A DNA stretch of 64,000 nucleotides from NCBI GenBank assembly GCA_037074705.1, contig JAYJMR010000012.1, forward strand, positions 620,001 to 684,000, read 5' to 3'. The DNA comes from Zhengitettix transpicula. Lineage: Eukaryota > Arthropoda > Insecta > Orthoptera > Tetrigidae. The translations under genes were made by a program, and so were the position numbers. This document shows, piece after piece, positions 35,510 to 48,432 of the stretch (position 1 is the first letter of the stretch; every line of letters begins with the position of its first letter). Below the pieces are notes generated by a model that was not told the DNA's origin, did not search any database, and saw only the letters and a list, made by a program, of their open reading frames with translations.

Positions 35510-38500
35510 TCTGACATCAAGACGTATACCATTGTCAAAATATTCGAAAATAAAAATAATGAATTTCAGTATAAAATCATTACTTATTGGTGCCATAACC
35601 ATGAACGCGTATGAAAATGCCACTTTATTTAAAAATATTTTTGCAAGCATAAAATTTTTTTAAAATATTTAAATTTTCCTTTGTAAGGTTTACTTCTGGA
35701 TAAAGACGTATACCGATGTGAATAATAGTCGAAAAATAATAATAAAGTTTTAGTATAAAATTTTAGTATAAAATCTACCCCTATTGGTACCATTACCACA
35801 GATAGCAATGAAAACGCTACTTTTTTTAAACATATTTTAGCACGCATTTAATTTTTTTTTAAATATTAAAATTTACACTGGAAAGGTTTTCTTCTGGCAA
35901 CAAGACGTATACCATTGTCAAAATAATCGAAAATAAAAATAATGAATTTCAGTATAAAATCATTACTTATTGGTGCCATAACCATGAACGCGTATGAAAA
36001 TGCCACTTTATTTAAAAATATTTTTGCAAGCATAAAATTTTTTTAAAATATTTAAATTTTCCTTTGTAAGGTTTACTTCTAGGATTAAGACGTATACCGA
36101 TGTAAATAATAGTCAAAAAATAATAATAAAATTTTAGTATAAAATTTTAGTATAAAATCTACCACTATTGGTACCATTACCACGGATAGCAATGAAAACG
36201 CTACTTTTTTTAAACATATTTTAACACGCATTTAATTTTTTTTAAAATACTAAAATTTACACTCGAAAGGTTTTCTTCTGGCATCAAGACGTATACCATT
36301 GTCAATATAATCGAAAATAAAAATAATGAATTTCAGTATAAAATCATTACTTATTGGTGCCATAACCATGAAAGCCTATGAAAATGCCACTTTATTTAAA
36401 AATATTTTTGCAATCATAAAATTTTTTTAAAATATTTAAATTTTCCTTTGTAAGGTTTACTTCTAGGATTAAGACGTATACAGATGTGAATAATAGTAGA
36501 AAAATAATAATAAAATTTTAGGATAAAATTTTAGTATAAAATCTACCGCTATTGGTATTATTACCACGGATAGCAATGAAAACGCTACTTTTTGTAAACA
36601 TATTTTAGCACGCATTTAATTTTTTTTTAAATATTAAAATTTACACTCGAAAGGTTTTCTTCTGGCATCAAGACGTATACCATTGTCAAAATAATCGAAA
36701 ATAAAAATAATGAATTTCAGTATAAAATCATTACTTATTGGTGCCATAACCATGAACGCGTATGAAAATGCCACTTTATTTAAAAATATTTTTTCAAGCA
36801 TAAAATTTTTTTTAAAATATTTAAATTTTCCTTTGTAAGGTTTACTTCTAGGATTAAGACGTATACCGATGTGAATAATAGTCGAAAAATAATAATAAAA
36901 TTTTAGTATAAAATCTACCACTATTGGTACCATTACCACGGACAGCAATGAAAACGCTACTTTTTTTAAACATATTTTAGCACGCATTTAATTTTTTTTT
37001 AAATATTAAAATTTACACTCGAAAGGTTTTCTTCTGGCATCAAGACGTATACCATTGTCAAAATAATCGAAAATAAAAATAATGAATTTCAGTATAAAAT
37101 CATTACTTATTGGTGCCATAACCATGCCACTTTATTTAAAAATTTTTTTGGAATCATAAATTTTTTTTAAAATATTTAAATTTTCCTTTGTAAAGTTTAC
37201 TTCTAGGATTAAGACGTATACAGATGTGAATAATAGTAGAAAAATAATAATAAAATTTTAGGATAAAATTTTAGTATAAAATCTACCGCTATTGGTACCA
37301 TTACCACGGATAGCAATGAAAACGCTACTTTTTGTAAACATATTTTAGCACGCATTTAATTTTTTTTTAAATATTAAAATTTACACTCGAAAGGTTTTCT
37401 TCTGGCATCAAGACGTATACCATTGTCAAAATAATCGAAAATAAAAATAATGAATTTCAGTATAAAATCATTACTTATTGTTGCCATAACAATGAAAGCG
37501 TATGAAAATGCCACTTTATTTAAAAATATTTTTGCAAGCATAAAATTTTTTTAAAATATTTAAATTTTCCTTTGTAAGGTTTACTTCTAGGATTAAGACG
37601 TATACCGATGTAAATAATAGTCAAAAAATAATAATAAAATTTTAGTATAAAATTTTAGTATAAAATCTACCACTATTGGTACCATTACCACGGATAGCAA
37701 TGAAAACGCTACTTTTTTTAAACATATTTTAGCACGCATTTAATTTTTTTTTAAATATTAAAATTTACACTCGAAAGGTTTTCTTCTGGCATCAAGACGT
37801 ATACCATTGTCAAAATAATCGAAAATAAAAATAATGAATTTCAGTATAAAATCATTACTTATTGGTGCCATAACCATGAAAGCCTGTGAAAATGCCACTT
37901 TATTTAAAAATATTTTTGGAATCATAAAATTTTTTTAAAATATTTAAATTTTCCTTTGTAAGGTTTACTTCTAGGATTAAGACGTATACAGATGTGAATA
38001 ATAGTAGAAAAATAATAATAAAATTTTAGGATAAAATTTTAGTATAAAATCTACCGCTATTGGTACCCTTACCACGGATAGCAATGAAAACGCTACTTTT
38101 TGTAAACATATTTTAGCACGCATTTAATTTTTTTTTAAATATTAAAATTTACACTCGAAAGGTTTTCTTCTGGCATCAAGACGTATACCATTGTCAAAAT
38201 AATCGAAAATAAAAATAATGAATTTCAGTATAAAATCATTACTTATTGGTGCCATAACCATGAACGCGTATGAAAATGCCACTTTATTTAAAAATATTTT
38301 TGCAAGCATAAAATTTTTTTAAAATATTTAAATTTTCCTTTGTAAGGTTTACTTCTAGGATTAAGACGTATACCGATGTGAATAATAGTCGAAAAATAAT
38401 AATAAAATTTTAGTATAAAATCTACCACTATTGGTACCATTACCACGGATAGCAATGAAAACGCTACTTTTTTTATACATATTTTAGCACGCATTTAATT

Positions 38501-39300
38501 TTTTTTTAAATATTAAAATTTACACTCGAAAGGTTTTCTTCTGGCATCAAGACGTATACCATTGTCAAAATAATCGAAAATAAAAATAATGAATTTCAGT
38601 ATAAAATCATTACTTATTGGTGCATAACAATGAAAGCGTATGAAAATGCCACTTTATTTAAAAATATTTTTGCAAGCATAAAATTTTTTTAAAATATTTA
38701 AATTTTCCTTTGTAAGGTTTACTTCTAGGATTAAGACGTATACCGATGTGAATAATAGTCGAAAAATAATAATAAAATTTTAGTATAAAATCTACCACTA
38801 TTGGTACCATTACCACGGATAGCAATGAAAACGCTACTTTTTTTAAACATATTTTAGCACGCATTTAATTTTTTTTTAAATATTAAAATTTACACTCGAA
38901 AGGTTTTCTTCTGACATCAAGACGTATACCATTGTCAAAATATTCGAAAATAAAAATAATGAATTTCAGTATAAAATCATTACTTATTGGTGCCATAACC
39001 ATGAACGCGTATGAAAATGCCACTTTATTTAAAAATATTTTTGCAAGCATAAAATTTTTTTAAAATATTTAAATTTTCCTTTGTAAGGTTTACTTCTGGA
39101 TAAAGACGTATACCGATGTGAATAATAGTCGAAAAATAATAATAAAGTTTTAGTATAAAATTTTAGTATAAAATCTACCCCTATTGGTACCATTACCACA
39201 GATAGCAATGAAAACGCTACTTTTTTTAAACATATTTTAGCACGCATTTAATTTTTTTTTAAATATTAAAATTTACACTGGAAAGGTTTTCTTCTGGCAA
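35510..39300. repeat. 3.40-kb offset duplication (nine dimers) in the AT-rich satellite
   Basis: A cluster of private variants at about 35510-35900 recurs at 38910-39300, offset 3400 bp. The markers are TTCTGACATCAAG, AAATATTCGAAAAT, a CTTCTGGATAAAGACG form of B, ATTACCACAGATAGC and TTCTGGCAACAAG. The intervening dimers differ more, so only the cluster is firmly matched. Confidence 0.72.
38521..38890. repeat. Representative dimer of the AT-rich satellite (A+B)
   Basis: A clean 370-bp unit from one TACACTCGAAAGG to the next. Monomer A is 38521-38705 and monomer B 38706-38890, 185 bp each. This A lacks one base in the GTGCCATAAC segment (GTGCATAAC), so the usual short dimer is 371 bp. B here has a single TTTTAGTATAAAA element. 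On the minus strand B and the edge of A give a 68-codon frame (38658-38864), present only in dimers with the single element. Confidence 0.9.
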
Positions 39301-40419
39301 CAAGACGTATAACATTGTCAAAATAATCGAAAATAAAAATAATGAATTTCAGTATAAAATCATTACTTATTGGTGCCATAACCATGAACGCGTATGAAAA
39401 TGCCACTTTATTTAAAAATATTTTTGCAAGCATAAAATTTTTTTAAAATATTTAAATTTTCCTTTGTAAGGTTTACTTCTAGGATTAAGACGTATACCGA
39501 TGTGAATAATAGTCGAAAAATAATAATAAAATTTTAGTATAAAATCTACCACTATTGGTACCATTACCACGGATAGCAATGAAAACGCTACTTTTTTTAA
39601 ACATATTTTAGCACGCATTTAATTTTTTTTTAAATATTAAAATTTACACTCGAAAGGTTTTCTTCTGGCATCAAGACGTATACCATTGTCAAAATAATCG
39701 AAAATAAAAATAATGAATTTCAGTATAAAATCATTACTTATTGGTGCCATAACAATGAAAGCGTATGAAAATGCCACTTTATTTAAAAATATTTTTGCAA
39801 GCATAAAATTTTTTTAAAATATTTAAATTTTCCTTTGTAAGGTTTACTTCTAGGATTAAGACGTATACCGATGTGAATAATAGTCGAAAAAAAATAATAA
39901 AATTTTGGTATAAAATCTACCACTATTGGTACCATTACCACGGATAGCAATGAAAACGCTACTTTTTTTAAACATATTTTAGCACGCATTTAATTTTTTT
40001 TTAAATATTAAAATTTACACTCGAAAGGTTTTCTTCTGGCATCAAGACGTATACCATTGTCAAAATAATCAAAAATAAAAATAATGAATTTCAGTATAAA
40101 ATCATTACTTATTGGTGCCATAACAATGAAAGCGTATGAAAATGCCACTTTATTTAAAAATATTTTTGCAAGCATAAAATTTTTTTAAAATATTTAAATT
40201 TTCCTTTGTAAGGTTTACTTCTAGGATTAAGACGTATACCGATGTAAATTATAGTCAAAAAATAATAATAAAATTTTAGTATAAAATTTTAGTATAAAAT
40301 CTACCCCTATTGGTACCATTACCACGGATAGCAATGAAAATGCTACTTTTTTTAAACATATTTTAGCACGCATTTAATTTTTTTTTAAATATTAAAATTT
40401 ACACTCGAAAGGTTTTCTT

Positions 40420-43400
40420 CTGGCAACAAGACGTATACCATTGTCAAAATAATCGAAAATAAAAATAATGAATTTCAGTATAAAATCATTACATATTGGT
40501 GCCATAACCATGAACGCGTATGAAAATGCCACTTTATTTAAAAATATTTTTGCAAGCATAAAATTTTTTTAAAATATTTAAATTTTCCTTTGTAAGGTTT
40601 ACTTCTAGGATTAAGACGTATACCGATGTGAATAATAGTCGAAAAATAATAATAAAATTTTAGTATAAAATCTACCACTATTGGTACCATTACCACGGAT
40701 AGCAATGAAAACGCTACTTTTTTTAAACATATTTTAGCACGCATTTAATTTTTTTTTAAATATTAAAATTTACACTCGAAAGGTTTTCTTCTGGCATCAA
40801 GACGTATACCATTGTCAAAATAATCAAAAATAAAAATAATGAATTTCAGTATAAAATCATTACTTATTGGTGCCATAACAATGAAAGCGTATGAAAATGC
40901 CACTTTATTTAAAAATATTTTTGCAAGCATAAAATTTTTTTAAAATATTTAAATTTTCCTTTGTAAGGTTTACTTCTAGGATTAAGACGTATACCGATGT
41001 AAATTATAGTCAAAAAATAATAATAAAATTTTAGTATAAAATTTTAGTATAAAATCTACCACTATTGGTACCATTACCACGGATAGCAATGAAAACGCTA
41101 CTTTTTTTAAACATATTTTAGCACGCATTTAATTTTTTTTTAAATATTAAAATTTACACTCGAAAGGTTTTCTTCTGGCATCAAGACGTATACCATTGTC
41201 AAAATAATCGAAAATAAAAATAATGAATTTAAGGATAAAATCATTACTTATTGGTGCCATAACCATGAAAGCCTATGAAAATGCCACTTTATTTAAAAAT
41301 ATTTTTGCAAGTATAAAATTTTTTTAAAATATTTAAATTTTCCTTTGTAAGGTTTACTTCTAGGATTAAGACGTATACAGATGTGAATAATAGTAGAAAA
41401 ATAATAATAAAATTTTAGGATAAAATTTTAGTATAAAATCTACCGCTATTGGTACCATTACCACGGATAGCAATGAAAACGCTACTTATTTTAAACATAT
41501 TTTAGCACGCATTTAATTTTTTTTAAAATATTAAAATTTATACTGGAAAGGTTTTCTTCTGGCATCAAGACGTATACCATTGACAAAATAATCGAAAATA
41601 AAAATAATGAATTTCAGTATAAAATCATTACTTATTGGTGCCATAACCATGAACGCGTATGAAAATGCCACTTTATTTAAAAATATTTTTGCAAGCATAA
41701 AATTTTTTTTAAAATATTTAAATTTTCCTTTGTAAGGTTTACTTCTAGGATTAAGACGTATACCGATGTGAATAATAGTCGAAAAATAATAATAAAGTTT
41801 TAGTATAAAATTTTAGTATAAAATCTACCCCTATTGATACCATTACCACGGATAGCAATGAAAACGTTACTTTTTTTAAACATATTTTAGCACGCATTTA
41901 ATTTTTTTTTAAATATTAAAATTTACACTGGAAAGGTTGTCTTCTGGCATCAAGACGTATACCATTGTCAAAATAATCGAAAATAAAAATAATAAATTTC
42001 AGTATAAAATCATTACTTATTGGTGCCATAACCATGAACGCGTATGAAAATGCCACTTTATTTAAAAATATTTTTGCAAGCATAAAATTTTTTTAAAATA
42101 TTTAAATTTTCCTTTGTAAGGTTTACTTCTAGGATTAAGACGGATACAGATGTGAATAATAGTAGAAAAATAATAATAAAATTTTAGTATAAAATTTTAG
42201 TATAAAATCTACCCCTATTGGTACCATTACCACGGATAGCAATGAAAACACTACTTTTTTTAAACATATTTTAGCACGCATTTAATTTTTTTTAAAATAT
42301 TAAAATTTACACTCGAAAGGTTTTCTTCTGGCATCAAGACGTATACCATTGTCAAAATAATCGAAAATAAAAATAATGAATTTCAGTATAAAATCATACT
42401 TTATTTAAAAATATTTTTGCAAGCATAAAATTTTTTTAAAATATTTAAATTTTCCTTTGTAAGGTTTACTTCTAGGATTAAGACGTATACCGATGTGAAT
42501 AATAGTCGAAAAATAATAATAAAATTTTAGTATAAAATTTTAGAATAAAATCTACCACTATTGGTACCATTACCACGGATAGCAATGAAAACGCTACTTT
42601 TTTTAAACATATTTTAGCACGCATTTAATTTTTTTTTAAATATTAAAATTTACACTCGAAAGGTTTTCTTCTGGCATCAAGACGTATACCATTGTCAAAA
42701 TAATCGAAAATAAAAATAATGAATTTCAGTATAAAATCATTACTTATTGGTGCCATAACCATGAACGCGTATGAAAACGCCACTTTATTTAAAAATATTT
42801 TTGCAAGCATAAAATTTTTTTAAAATATTTAAATTTTCCTTTGTAAGGTTTACTTCTAGGATTAAGACGTATACCGATGTGAATAATAGTCGAAAAATAA
42901 TAATAAAATTTTAGTATAAAATCTACCACTATTGGTACCATTACCACGGATAGCAATGAAAACGCTACTTTTTTTAAACATATTTTAGCACGCATTTAAT
43001 TTTTTTTTAAATATTAAAATTTACACTGGAAAGGTTTTCTTCTGGCATCAAGACGTATACCATTGTCAAAATAATCGAAAATAAAAATAATGAATTTCAG
43101 TATAAAATCATTACTTATTGGTGCCATAACAATGAAAGCGTATGAAAATGCCACTTTATTTAAAAATATTTTTGCAAGCATAAAATTTTTTTAAAATATT
43201 TAAATTTTCCTTTGTAAGGTTTACTTCTAGGATTAAGACGTATACCGATGTGAATAATAGTCGAAAAATAATAATAATATTTTAGTATAAAATCTACCAC
43301 TATTGGTACCATTACGACGGATAGCAATGAAAACGCTTCTTTTTTTAAACATATTTTAGCACGCATTTAATTTTTTTTTAAATATTAAAATTTACACTCG

Positions 43401-46160
43401 AAAGGTTTTCTTCTGACATCAAGACGTATACCATTGTCAAAATAATCGAAAATAAAAATTATGAATTTCAGTATTAAATCATTACTTATTGGTGCCATAA
43501 CCATGAACGCGTATGAAAATGCCACTTTATTTAAAAATATTTTTGCAAGCATAAAATTTTTTTAAAATATTTAAATTTTCCTTTGTAAGGTTTACTTCTG
43601 GATTAAGACGTATACCGATTTGAATAATAGTCGAAAAATAATAATAAAGTTTTAGTATAAAATTTTAGTATAAAATCTACCCCTATTGGTACCATTACCA
43701 CGGATAGCAATGAAAACGCTACTTTTTTTAAACATATTTTAGCACGCATTTAATTTTTTTTTAAATATTAAAATTTACACTCGAAAGGTTTTCTTCTGGC
43801 AACAAGACGTATACCATTGTCAAAATAATCGAAAATAAAAATAATGAATTTCAGTATAAAATCATTACATATTGGTGCCATAACCATGAACGCGTATGAA
43901 AATGCCACTTTATTTAAAAATATTTTTGCAAGCATAAAATTTTTTTAAAATATTTAAATTTTCCTTTGTAAGGTTTACTTCTAGGATTAAGACATATACC
44001 GATGTGAATAATAGTCGAAAAATAATAATAAAATTTTAGTATAAAATCTACCACTATTGGTACCATTACCACGGATAGCAATGAAAACGCTACTTTTTTT
44101 AAACATATTTTAGCACGCATTTAATTTTTTTTTAAATATTAAAATTTACACTCGAAAGGTTTTCTTCTGGCATCAAGACGTATACCATTGTCAAAATAAT
44201 CAAAAATAAAAATAATGAATTTCAGTATAAAATCATTACTTATTGGTGCCATAACAATGAAAGCGTATGAAAATGCCACTTTATTTAAAAATATTTTTGC
44301 AAGCATAAAATTTTTTTAAAATATTTAAATTTTCCTTTGTAAGGTTTACTTCTAGGATTAAGACGTATACCGATGTGAATAATAGTCAAAAAATAATAAT
44401 AAAATTTTAGTATAAAATTTTAGTATAAAATCTACCACTATTGGTATCATTACCACGGATAGCAATGAAAACGCTACTTTTTTTAAACATATTTTAGCAC
44501 GCATTTAATTTTTTTTTAAATATTAAAATTTACACTCGAAAGGTTTTCTTCTGGCATCAAGACGTATACCATTGTCAAAATAATCGAAAATAAAAATAAT
44601 GAATTTAAGGATAAAATCATTACTTATTGGTGCCATAACCATGAAAGCCTATAAAAATGCCACTTTATTTAAAAATATTTTTGCAAGTATAAAATTTTTT
44701 TAAAATATTTAAATTTTCCTTTGTAAGGTTTACTTCTAGGATTAAGACGTATACAGATGTGAATAATAGTAGAAAAATAATAATAAATTTTAGTATAAAA
44801 TCTACCACTATTGGTACCATTACCACGGATAGCAATGAAAACGCTACTTTTTTTAAACATATTTTAGCACGCATTTAATTTTTTTTTAAATATTAAAATT
44901 TACACTCGAAAGGTTTTCTTCTGGCATCAAGACGTATACCATTGTCAAAATAATCAAAAATAAAAATAATGAATTTCAGTATAAAATCATTACTTATTGG
45001 TGCCATAACAATTAAAGCGTATGAAAATGCCACTTTATTTAAAAATATTTTTGCAAGCATAAAATTTTTTTAAAATATTTAAATTTTCCTTTGTAAGGTT
45101 TACTTCTAGGATTAAGACGTATACAGATGTGAATAATAGTAGAAAAATAATAATAAAATTTTAGGATAAAATTTTAGTATAAAATCTACCGCTATTGGTA
45201 CCATTACCACGGATAGCAATGAAAACGCTACTTATTTTAAACATATTTTAGCACGCATTTAATTTTTTTTTAAATATTAAAATTTACACTGGAAAGGTTG
45301 TCTTCTGGCATCAAGACGTATACCATTGTCAAAATAATCGAAAATAAAAATAATAAATTTCAGTATAAAATCATTACTTATTGGTGCCATAACCATGAAC
45401 GCGTATGAAAATGCCACTTTATTTAAAAATATTTTTGCAAGCATAAAATTTTTTTAAAATATTTAAATTTTCCTTTGTAAGGTTTACTTCTAGGATTAAG
45501 ACGGATACAGATGTGAATAATAGTAGAAAAATAATAATAAACTTTTAGTATAAAATTTTAGTATAAAATCTACCCCTATTTGTACCATTACCACGGATAG
45601 CAATGAAAACACTACTTTTTTTAAACATATTTTAGCACGCATTTAATTTTTTTTTAAAATATTAAAATTTACACTCGAAAGGTTTTCTTCTGGCATCAAG
45701 ACGTATACCATTGTCAAAATAATCGAAAATAAAAATAATGAATTTCAGTATAAAATCATACTTTATTTTAAAATATTTTTGCAAGCATAAAATTTTTTTA
45801 AAATATTTAAATTTTCCTTTGTAAGGTTTACTTCTAGGATTAAGACGTATACCGATGTGAATAATAGTCGAAAAATAATAATAAAATTTTAGTATAAAAT
45901 TTTAGTATAAAATCTACCACTATTGGTACCATTACCACGGATAGCAATGAAAACGCTACTTTTTTTAAACATATTTTAGCACGCATTTAATTTTTTTTTA
46001 AATATTAAAATTTACACTCGAAAGGTTTTCTTCTGGCATCAAGACGTATACCATTGTCAAAATAATCGAAAATAAAAATAATGAATTTCAGTATAAAATC
46101 ATTACTTATTGGTGCCATAACCATGAACGCGTATGAAAACGCCACTTTATTTAAAAATAT
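40420..46160. repeat. 3.36-3.38-kb higher-order repeat (nine dimers) in the AT-rich satellite
   Basis: Markers pair at a near-constant offset: GGCAACAAG at 40423 and 43797, TTACATATTGG near 40490 and 43866, GAATTTAAGGATAAAATC at 41225 and 44601, GAAAGGTTGTCTTC at 41931 and 45292, ACGGATACAGATG near 42141 and 45502, and a 41-bp deletion at 42393 and 45755. The offset shrinks from 3376 to 3362 bp between them, reflecting small indels. Confidence 0.78.
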
Positions 46161-48432
46161 TTTTGCAAGCATAAAATTTTTTTAAAATATTTAAATTTTC
46201 CTTTGTAAGGTTTACTTCTAGGATTAAGACGTATACCGATGTGAATAATAGTCGAAAAATAATAATAAAATTTTAGTATAAAATCTACCACTATTGGTAC
46301 CATTACCACGGATAGCAATGAAAACGCTACTTTTTTTAAACATATTTTAGCACGCATTTAATTTTTTTTTAAATATTAAAATTTACACTGGAAAGGTTTT
46401 CTTCTGGCATCAAGACGTATACCATTGTCAAAATAATCGAAAATAAAAATAATGAATTTCAGTATAAAATCATTACTTATTGGTGCCATAACCATGAACG
46501 CGTATGAAAATGCCACTTTATTTAAAAATATTTTTGCAAGCATTAAATTTTTTTTTAAATATTTAAATTTTCCTTTGTAAGATTTACTTCTAGGATTAAG
46601 ACGTATACAGATGTGAATAATAGTCGAAAAATAATAATAAAATTTTAGTATAAAATTTTAGTATAAAATCTACCTCTATTGGTACCATTACCACGGATAG
46701 GAATGAAAACGCTACTTATTTTAAACATATTTTAGCACGCATTTAATTTTTTTTTAAATATTAAAATTTACACTGGAAAGGTTTTCTTCTGGCATCAAGA
46801 CGTAAACCATTGACAAAATAATCGAAAATAAAAATAATGAATTTCAGTATAAAATCATTACTTATTGGTGCCATAACCATGAACGCGTTTGAAAATGCCA
46901 CTTTATTTAAAAATATTTTTGCAAGTATAAAATTTTTTTTAAAATATTTAAATTTTCCTTTGTAAGGTTTACTTCTAGGATTAAGACGTATACAGATGTG
47001 AATAATAGTAGAAAAATAATAATAAAATTTTAGTATAAAATTTTAGTATAAAATCTACCCCTATTGGTACCATTACCACGGATAGCAATGAAAACACTAC
47101 TTTTTTTAAACATATTTTAGCACGCATTTAATTTTTTTTATAATATTAAAATTTACACTCGAAAGGTTTTCTTCTGGCATCAAGACGTATACCATTGTCA
47201 AAATAATCGAAAATAAAAATAATGAATTTCAGTATAAAATCATTACTTATTGGTGCCATAACCATGAACGCGTATGAAAATACCACTTTATTTAAAAATA
47301 TTTTTGCAAGCATAAAATTTTTTTAAAATATTTAAATTTTCCTTTGTAAGGTTTACTTCTAGGATTAAGACGTATACCGATGTGAATAATAGTCGAAAAA
47401 TAATAATAAAATTTTAGTATAAAATCTACCACTATTGGTACCATTACCACGGATAGCAATGAAAACGCTACTTTTTTTAAACATATTTTAGCACGCATTT
47501 AATTTTTTTTTAAATATTAAAATTTACACTGGAAAGGTTTTCTTCTGGCATCAAGACGTATACCATTGTCAAAATAATCGAAAATAAAAATAATGAATTT
47601 CAGTATAAAATCATTACTTATTGGTGCCATAACCATGAACGCGTATGAAAATGCCACTTTATTTAAAAATATTTTTGCAAGCATAAAATTTTTTTTAAAA
47701 TATTTAAATTTTCCTTTGTAAGGTTTACTTCTAGGATTAAGACGTATACAGATGTGAATAATAGTCGAAAAATAATAATAAAATTTTATTATAAAATTTT
47801 AGTATAAAATCTACCGCTATTGGTACAATTACCACGGATAGCAATGAAAACGCTACTTTTTTTAAACATATTTTAGCACGCATTTAATTTTTTTTTAAAT
47901 ATTAAAATTTACACTCGAAAGGTTTTCTTCTGGCATCAAGACGTATACCATTGTCAAAATAATCGAAAATAAAAATAATGAATTTCAGTATAAAATCATT
48001 ACTTATTGGTGCCATAACCATGAACGCGTATGAAAATGCCATTTTATTTAAAAATATTTTTGCAAGCATAAAATTTTTTTTAAAATATTTAAATTTTCCT
48101 TTGTAAGGTTTACTTCTAGGATTAAGACGTATACAGATGTGAATAATAGTAGAAAAATAATAATAAAATTTTAGTATAAAATTTTAGTATAAAATCTACC
48201 GCTATTGGTACCATTACCACGGATAGCAATGAAAACGCTAATTTTTGTAAACATATTTTAGCACGCATTTAATTTTTTTTTAAATATTAAAATTTACACT
48301 CGAAAGGTTTTCTTCTGGCATCAAGACGTATACCATTGTCAAAATAATCGAAAATAAAAATAATGAATTTCAGTATAAAATCATTACTTATTGGTGCCAT
48401 AACCATGAACGCGAATGAAAATTCCACTTTAT

